This document shows, piece by piece, positions 6,507 to 10,833 of a stretch of DNA of 10,833 nucleotides. The stretch is from CAYOVG01 sp964407285. Lineage in GTDB: Bacteria; Desulfobacterota; Syntrophobacteria; Syntrophobacterales; Syntrophobacteraceae. Positions within the stretch are counted from its first letter, which is position 1. Every line of letters begins with the position of its first letter. The translations under genes and the position numbers were made by a program. The stretch covers positions 1 through 10,833 of the forward strand of contig CAYOVG010000251.1 of NCBI GenBank assembly GCA_964407285.1, given 5' to 3'. A model generated the notes under the pieces. The model saw only the letters and a list, made by a program, of their open reading frames with translations, made no database searches and was not told the DNA's origin.

Positions 6507-7501
6507 CTTTGGATGAGATGTTTTCCGTATCGGTTGTGGTGCCGGCTTATAATGCCGCATCGACTTTGGGGACATGCCTGGCCGCCCTGCGCAAGCAGGC
6601 TTATCCTCGGGAACTCTATCGTATCATCGTGGTTGACGACGGTTCGACCGACGACACGGCCCAGGTGGCGGAGAGTTTTGGCGTAAAGGTTATCCGGCAG
6701 AAGAACCAGGGGGCTTCCGCCGCGCGCAATGCGGGGCTGAGGGAAGCGACGTCCGATATCGTCCTGTTCACCGATTCTGATTGCGAGCCCGACGATGAGT
6801 GGATTGCCGAGATGGTGAAACCGTTTTCGGACCCCGAAGTGGTCGGAGCAAAAGGCTTTTATAAGACGAAGCAAACAAGCCTGATCGCTCGATTCGCCCA
6901 GGTTGAATATGAGATGAAGTGCAGCAGGCTCAGGGAATTGAAGTGTATTGATTTTGTAGACACTTATTCCGCGGCGTACAGACGCGAACGCCTGCTGGAA
7001 GCCGGTGGCTTCGATACCTCCTACACGACGGCGTCCGCGGAAGATGCGGAATTGTCCTACAGACTGTCTTCACAGGGATGCAAACTGGTTCCGGCTCCAG
7101 GCGCCTTCGTCTATCATCAGCACCCGGACAGCCTTCTCAAATATCTTCGCAAGAAATACCGGAATGCTTACTGGCGGGCGTTTACATGGCAGAAGCATCC
7201 GAGCAAGATCATGAGCGATTCGCATACTCCACTTTGGCACAAGCTGGAGGTGTTGTTGGCTCCAATTTTGCTTCTATCCTTGAGCGTGAACCTACTTGGA
7301 CCGGAAGGATTGCTGCCGTTCACGCTGTTTCTGGCGCTTGCTTTTTTTCTTAATGAGCGTCTGTACTTCCGGCAGGTCCGTGATGACCGCGAACTGGCGC
7401 TGGCCGGCCCTGTACTGCTGCTTCTCCGGGGGCTAACGGGCGCTCTGGGAGCCGGGGTGAGGATATGGGAGATATGGACTGGAAGGAAATCGACTTTTTG
7501 A
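6503..7501 (+). CDS. Family 2 (GT-A) glycosyltransferase with C-terminal membrane segments
   Basis: The ATG overlaps the TGA of the radical SAM gene (ATGA), implying translational coupling; there is no strong ribosome binding site. The 332-residue product starts with FSVSVVVPAYNAASTL, and has IIVVDDGSTDDT (41-52) for the nucleotide-sugar diphosphate, a DSD metal-binding motif (91-93) and a catalytic-base region AEDAELSYRL (179-188). RNAGL (75-79) is also typical. Hydrophobic segments at about 248-266, 268-284 and 299-317 anchor it in the inner membrane with the catalytic domain in the cytoplasm. It should add a sugar to the undecaprenyl-linked repeat unit; donor and acceptor cannot be read from the sequence. 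The longer open frame back to 6365 is rejected because it lies inside the radical SAM gene and adds 46 residues outside the fold. A start at Met6 (6518) is possible. Confidence 0.88.
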   Translation: MTLDEMFSVSVVVPAYNAASTLGTCLAALRKQAYPRELYRIIVVDDGSTDDTAQVAESFGVKVIRQKNQGASAARNAGLREATSDIVLFTDSDCEPDDEWIAEMVKPFSDPEVVGAKGFYKTKQTSLIARFAQVEYEMKCSRLRELKCIDFVDTYSAAYRRERLLEAGGFDTSYTTASAEDAELSYRLSSQGCKLVPAPGAFVYHQHPDSLLKYLRKKYRNAYWRAFTWQKHPSKIMSDSHTPLWHKLEVLLAPILLLSLSVNLLGPEGLLPFTLFLALAFFLNERLYFRQVRDDRELALAGPVLLLLRGLTGALGAGVRIWEIWTGRKSTF

Positions 7502-7507
7502 GGCTGG

Positions 7508-7550
7508 ATTGCCGTATTTCGGCAATGGGCGTCGCCGCCCGGAGCGGGCG
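7508..7550 (+). terminator. Tandem hairpins just after the glycosyltransferase stop
   Basis: ATTGCCG (7508-7514) pairs with CGGCAAT (7520-7526) across a 5-base loop. Ten bases later CGCCCG (7536-7541) pairs with CGGGCG (7545-7550) across a 3-base loop. Both stems are perfect and begin 6 bases after the TGA. No U-run follows the second hairpin directly, so this is not a textbook intrinsic terminator. It may attenuate read-through or protect the upstream mRNA from 3' decay. Confidence 0.4.
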
Positions 7551-7818
7551 TAAGCACAACTACTTCCCAGCCCCATTCGATCGTCCCAAAATCGTCTCCA
7601 CATTGTCTTCGAATTTTGTTTATTTACTTTTTAGGTTTGTCCGATTTTTAGAAAACAGGGTTTCGGGTCCGGATTTTGTCTCGCCGGCTGTGTTCTTCTT
7701 TTTTGTGGATTCGGTCCCGGAGTCGTGTTTATGAAGCGGCAAGTTAATCTGTTCCGGCTGAATGCGTGAATCAGGAAATTGACTCTTAATAATCGGCAGC
7801 ACTCATATAGTGAAAAGC

Positions 7819-7825
7819 AGGTGAG
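7819..7825 (+). promoter_or_regulatory. Ribosome binding site of the sugar-phosphate transferase gene
   Basis: AGGTGAG ends 3 bases before the ATG at 7829, with the AGGTG core 5 bases away. It supports this start, which is also where the first transmembrane helix begins. Confidence 0.5.
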
Positions 7826-7828
7826 ACG

Positions 7829-9208
7829 ATGAGAAGAACGGATAGATTGGTGACAGTTTACATTATCGATGTGCTGTTCCTTATTCTATGTTTTTTCCTT
7901 ACGAATCTATATGTTGCTGATGGATCTGCCGCTATCAGATTGCGGGACATGATTTTTCCCGTTGTTCTCTACATCGTTATCTGTTCTGTCGGAAACAGCT
8001 TTCCGATCACCATTATGAATGCGCCTCTGAATGTCTTTTCCATCTTCAGGGAGACAACGGCCACGTACTGCCTTCTCGCTCTCGGCGTTTTTCTGGCTGA
8101 AGCCGGATTGCCTTTTGCGTCATTCGATCATAGCCGTATCCTGTGGCCCATCCTGTTCGCGTACCTCTTGTCGATGAATGTCAGGATTTTCTATTTTGGA
8201 CTGGTCAACAGCTTTTTCAGAAGCAACTACAAATTGAAGACCATTCTGCTGGTTGTCGACGGTCAACTTTCGGAAGAGGTGCTCCAAAAGGTGTTATGTT
8301 CGCCGTCCCTGGAATGCAGGCTGTATGGTTTCCTGGCAGACAGGCCATACAAGGGACTTCAGGAAAACCTGCATCTTGGGGGGATTGACAGGTTTTCCGA
8401 AATAATCGATTCCGGGGTCGTTCATGAGGTCCTCTTTGCCGTGTCCCTCAAAAATGAGGCTATGGTCGGCGAACTGATTCAGAAGTGCGAAAGAGAGGGA
8501 GTTCGGGCGCGTCTTGTATTCGATCTGTTCAGTATAGCGGGAAATCGTCCCATTCTCGAGATTTGGGACGGGATTACGCTTGTGGGAGTGCGCGCGGAAC
8601 CCCTAAGCATACTTCGCAACCGCATGATGAAGAGAAGCTTCGATATCCTGTTTTCATCCGCATTTCTGCTGTTCTTCTCCCCATTGTATCTGGCGGTTTA
8701 TCTTGCCGTCAAACTGTCTTCTCCGGGGCCGGCTATTTTCAGGCAGGAACGGGTTGGAATCAACAACAGGAAATTCTGGATGTACAAATTCCGAAGTATG
8801 TATATCCAGGATAAAGCTCAGTCGGACACTCGCTGGACGACGGACGACGATCCGCGGGTGACCCCGATAGGGCAATTCTTGCGTAGGTTTAATCTGGATG
8901 AGATTCCGCAATTCTGGAACGTCCTGGTGGGCGATATGAGCGTTGTGGGCCCCCGGCCCGAGCGCGAATTTTTCGTGAATCAGTTCAAGAAGAGAATACC
9001 CAACTATAACGTCCGGCACCAGGTGAAGTCGGGAGTTACGGGATGGGCGCAAGTCAATGGGTGGAGAGGGGATACGTCCATTGAAAGGCGTGTGGAATGC
9101 GACATCTGGTATATGGAGAACTGGAGCCTGTGGCTGGACATCAAGGTGATTTTCTATACCGCGCTTGGAAAGCAAGTGGGAGGAACCGAGTATAGAATAC
9201 ACAAATAG
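7829..9208 (+). CDS. Polyprenyl-phosphate sugar-1-phosphate transferase (priming enzyme, WcaJ/WbaP type)
   Basis: This 459-residue inner-membrane protein should transfer a hexose-1-phosphate from a nucleotide sugar to undecaprenyl phosphate, the first committed step of repeat-unit assembly. The N-terminal half has about four hydrophobic helices (roughly 6-28, 40-60, 75-95, 101-122). A Rossmann-like CoA_binding_3-type region follows at about 135-250. Near 266-293 lies the membrane helix of the catalytic domain, starting MKRSFDILFS. The catalytic domain contains FRQERVGINNRKFWMYKFRS (304-323), NLDEIPQFWNVL (355-366) with the Asp357-Glu358 pair, SVVGPRPERE (371-380) and SGVTGWAQVNGWRGDTS (401-417). 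All are hallmarks of the bacterial sugar transferase family, and the length is normal for the full three-part form. The sugar (glucose versus galactose) cannot be decided from these motifs. Confidence 0.93.
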   Translation: MRRTDRLVTVYIIDVLFLILCFFLTNLYVADGSAAIRLRDMIFPVVLYIVICSVGNSFPITIMNAPLNVFSIFRETTATYCLLALGVFLAEAGLPFASFDHSRILWPILFAYLLSMNVRIFYFGLVNSFFRSNYKLKTILLVVDGQLSEEVLQKVLCSPSLECRLYGFLADRPYKGLQENLHLGGIDRFSEIIDSGVVHEVLFAVSLKNEAMVGELIQKCEREGVRARLVFDLFSIAGNRPILEIWDGITLVGVRAEPLSILRNRMMKRSFDILFSSAFLLFFSPLYLAVYLAVKLSSPGPAIFRQERVGINNRKFWMYKFRSMYIQDKAQSDTRWTTDDDPRVTPIGQFLRRFNLDEIPQFWNVLVGDMSVVGPRPEREFFVNQFKKRIPNYNVRHQVKSGVTGWAQVNGWRGDTSIERRVECDIWYMENWSLWLDIKVIFYTALGKQVGGTEYRIHK

Positions 9209-9284
9209 CGATCGGGGATTTCGTTTGCTCGCTTACTTGACGTGTCGTATGAATGGGTAAAGGGAAAGCTGAAGATGCGTACGC

Positions 9285-9308
9285 CGATTCATTATTGAAT
9301 CGCCGGCG
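9285..9308 (+). repeat. Hairpin and palindrome next to the acyltransferase ribosome binding site
   Basis: CGATTCA (9285-9291) pairs perfectly with TGAATCG (9296-9302) around a 4-base loop. The palindrome CGCCGGCG (9301-9308) abuts it and overlaps the GC-rich Shine-Dalgarno stretch at 9308-9314. The structure sits in the 115-base spacer between the transferase and acyltransferase genes, where it could affect translation initiation or act as a protein site. Confidence 0.45.
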
Positions 9309-9314
9309 GCGGGG
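9308..9314 (+). promoter_or_regulatory. Ribosome binding site that decides the acyltransferase start
   Basis: GGCGGGG lies 9 bases before ATG 9324 and directly abuts the in-frame TTG at 9315. The spacing favours the ATG and shortens the open frame by three codons. Confidence 0.5.
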
Positions 9315-9323
9315 TTGATACGA

Positions 9324-10361
9324 ATGCAATTTGTTCCAGGGTTTATGGCCGAACTGCTGAAAGAGGGAGCACGCTGGTGCTACTGGTATCCATGGCGCTC
9401 CATGGTGCAGCGTATGTCTCATCCCGGACGGTTGGCCGCGGCCCGTCTGCTCGGCAGGATTTATTACCGGTCTTCCTCGAAGTGGCGCAATGTGACTCTG
9501 TCGGAACTAAAGGCTTGCAGTTCCGCGGATCGTAACGGTTCGTGGCTTTCGCTCGAGGAGATAAGCCGGCGAGGGGCGGAGCAATTCTACCAAACCCAGG
9601 CGGAGGTGTTTTCCTATCCGTGCCTTCAACCCGCCGACGCGCGGAAGTATTTCCCCGTCACCGGCAGTGAGCATCTTGACGCGGCATTGCGACAAGGTCG
9701 AGGCGCGTTGATTTTGTTGTCCCACATCGGGGCGAACCAGATGATTATGCCTGCGCTGGGCTTTCGCGGCTATCAGATCTTCCAGCTCAGCCGGCCGGCT
9801 CATGTCGATAACGATGAGTATGCCGGACAAAGGTTGAGTTCAGTGCTCGTCAAAATCATCAATATGCAGCGAGCGTATGAAGAAGCGCTTCCCGCGAAGC
9901 ACATAGACGTCACAAAGGGGCTTCTGCCGGTTTTCAGGCGACTCAAAGCCAATGGAATTGTTGCGCTGGCAGGCGACGGCCGCTATGGCAACGAATGGAC
10001 GCCGCATACATTTTTGGGGCGGCCGGCAACCTTTTCTCCCGGTCTCTGGTTGATAGCGCACCGCACGGGAGCGCCGGTTCTGCCGACGTTTATGTTGCGT
10101 CCGGAGGGCGGGACAGCTTATCAAATGACCATTGAGGCCCCGTTGAAACTGCCGTACGGGGGGGGTGAGGATGAGTTCCTTGCTGTTGGGTTGAAAAGTT
10201 ACATCAGTCGCCTGGAAGACTATTTTTATCGGTATCCCTGGCAGTATATGCCTTTTCTTTTTCTGGCCAGGTGTTATACAAAAGGGCACAGGAACCGTTT
10301 TTTTTTGGATTATCCGGAAGTCTTGCCGAAAGATGCGGCTGTTTCCGGCGTTTTACCATAA
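9324..10361 (+). CDS. LpxL/HtrB-like lysophospholipid acyltransferase family protein
   Basis: The 345-residue product resembles the lipid A biosynthesis acyltransferase family. Its catalytic block is ALILLSHIGANQ (128-139), with His134. The residue four positions beyond the usual HxxxxD/E spacer is Gln139 instead of Asp or Glu. Downstream are GIVALAGDGRYG (211-222, Asp218) and FLGRPATFSPGLWLIAHRTGAPVLP, the typical substrate-pocket and PVLP strand, and near the C-terminus YPWQYMPFLFL (304-314), where LpxL-type enzymes have a PxQW-like motif. No obvious transmembrane helix stands out, so peripheral association with the inner membrane is likely. In this position it may acylate a polysaccharide lipid carrier or sugar; a role in lipid A is less likely inside an EPS cluster. 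The missing acidic residue leaves activity open. The start is ATG 9324, chosen over TTG 9315 on ribosome-binding-site spacing. Confidence 0.8.
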   Translation: MQFVPGFMAELLKEGARWCYWYPWRSMVQRMSHPGRLAAARLLGRIYYRSSSKWRNVTLSELKACSSADRNGSWLSLEEISRRGAEQFYQTQAEVFSYPCLQPADARKYFPVTGSEHLDAALRQGRGALILLSHIGANQMIMPALGFRGYQIFQLSRPAHVDNDEYAGQRLSSVLVKIINMQRAYEEALPAKHIDVTKGLLPVFRRLKANGIVALAGDGRYGNEWTPHTFLGRPATFSPGLWLIAHRTGAPVLPTFMLRPEGGTAYQMTIEAPLKLPYGGGEDEFLAVGLKSYISRLEDYFYRYPWQYMPFLFLARCYTKGHRNRFFLDYPEVLPKDAAVSGVLP

Positions 10362-10379
10362 TGACAGTTGGAATAAGAG

Positions 10380-10833
10380 ATGCGTGTTTTGTTGGTGCGT
10401 CCTCCCTACTCCCGTCTACGGGGTACAGGGCATCCGGCGTTTTTTCCCTTGGGTATTGGATATTTGGCTGGAGTTCTCGAACAGGCTGGATTCGATCCCT
10501 ACATCTATAATATGGAACTTGAAACGAACCTCCGGGGAGACGGTATTGTTTCCGATTCAGAAGCGACCTTTTACAGGCGCTTTCAGGAGCAGGAACAGTA
10601 CTTCAGGGCTGTGGATGACGATGCCCATCCAGTCTGGATGGAGCTGAAAAACGTGCTCGATACTTACAGGCCCGACCTTGTGGGGGTGTCCGTGCTTTCG
10701 GTGGAAGTGGCGTCAGCCCGCAAGGTCTCGCAATTCGTCAAGGCCTGGCGCCCGGATTGTCCGGTTGTGTGGGGAGGGAGCCATCCCACGTTCCTCCCGT
10801 CGGAATGCCTGGCCTATCCCGAGGTCGATATTG
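10380..10833 (+). CDS. Second B12-binding radical SAM protein, N-terminal part (runs off the window)
   Basis: From ATG 10380 the frame stays open for 151 codons to the window edge. It begins MRVLLVRPPYS, then FFPLGIGYLAGVLEQAGFDP (21-40), the usual start of a cobalamin-binding domain in B12-dependent radical SAM proteins. PDLVGVSVLSVEVASA (residues about 98-113) and VVWGGSHPTFLPSE (about 129-142) match the later strands, with GGSHPT at the position of the common GG-H-T turn. The CxxxCxxC cluster lies beyond the window, so the radical SAM assignment rests on the domain type. It starts 18 bases after the acyltransferase stop with a weak GGA-type ribosome binding site, so it is almost certainly co-transcribed. 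It is clearly distinct from the radical SAM protein at 5034: it has an acidic, Gln/Glu-rich insert at about 48-85. Confidence 0.8.
   Translation, partial: MRVLLVRPPYSRLRGTGHPAFFPLGIGYLAGVLEQAGFDPYIYNMELETNLRGDGIVSDSEATFYRRFQEQEQYFRAVDDDAHPVWMELKNVLDTYRPDLVGVSVLSVEVASARKVSQFVKAWRPDCPVVWGGSHPTFLPSECLAYPEVDI

Larger units (their letters stand above)
7502..7828. other. 327-base intergenic region without a gene
   Basis: No convincing coding sequence is present. It begins with two tandem hairpins (7508-7550), continues into T-rich DNA (about 7605-7710) with imperfect repeats such as GTCCGATTTT (7639-7648) and GTCCGGATTTT (7667-7677), and ends with the ribosome binding site of the sugar-phosphate transferase. 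A gap this long between same-strand genes suggests a separate promoter for the downstream block, but I found no hexamer pair with acceptable spacing. Confidence 0.6.

Noticed and set aside
7779..7811. TTGACT and TATAGT ahead of the priming transferase as a promoter
   Set aside because: The hexamers are individually good but 21 bases apart, too far for sigma-70, and transcription would start on top of the ribosome binding site.
10361..10510. Open frame starting with the ATG that overlaps the acyltransferase stop (TAATG)
   Set aside because: The product has no domain features, whereas the frame from ATG 10380 gives a clear cobalamin-binding domain and stays open to the window end.

Overview
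This window lies inside an exopolysaccharide/capsule (EPS) biosynthesis and export locus of a Gram-negative bacterium. The Gram-negative call rests on a Wza-type outer-membrane export lipoprotein, a Wzz-type inner-membrane co-polymerase, and an LpxL/HtrB-like acyltransferase. GC content is moderate to high. Two cobalamin-binding radical SAM proteins in one polysaccharide cluster suggest an anaerobic or microaerophilic organism. A Desulfobacterota-like source is plausible but is only a guess; nothing here fixes the taxon.

Layout: (1) 1-72, what looks like the last codons of an upstream plus-strand gene. (2) 121-1587 (+), a secreted clan GH-A glycoside hydrolase, possibly a PslG-type EPS hydrolase. 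(3) 1613-3733 (-), a Wzz/BY-kinase-like chain-length regulator, converging on the hydrolase. (4) 3803-4639 (-), a Wza-like export lipoprotein, first gene of a two-gene export operon with (3). (5) 4640-5033, a 394-base divergent control region with inverted and direct repeats and candidate promoters facing both ways. (6) 5034-6506 (+), a B12-binding radical SAM protein. (7) 6503-7501 (+), a membrane-anchored family 2 glycosyltransferase overlapping (6) by 4 bases. (8) 7502-7828, a 327-base gap that begins with two hairpins. (9) 7829-9208 (+), a full-length polyprenyl-phosphate sugar-1-phosphate transferase, the likely priming enzyme. (10) 9324-10361 (+), an LpxL/HtrB-like acyltransferase. (11) 10380 to the window edge (+), the N-terminal part of a second B12-binding radical SAM protein.

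Together these suggest a Wzx/Wzy-like pathway. The priming transferase loads the first sugar phosphate on undecaprenyl phosphate, glycosyltransferases extend the repeat, and the Wzz-like protein sets chain length. The Wza-like protein exports the polymer and the secreted hydrolase trims it. The unusual part is the tailoring set: two radical SAM/B12 proteins and a lipid-A-type acyltransferase, which hint at a methylated or otherwise radically modified, possibly acylated, glycan or lipid. No flippase (Wzx) or polymerase (Wzy) is seen in the window. No RNA genes, insertion sequences or CRISPR arrays were seen.
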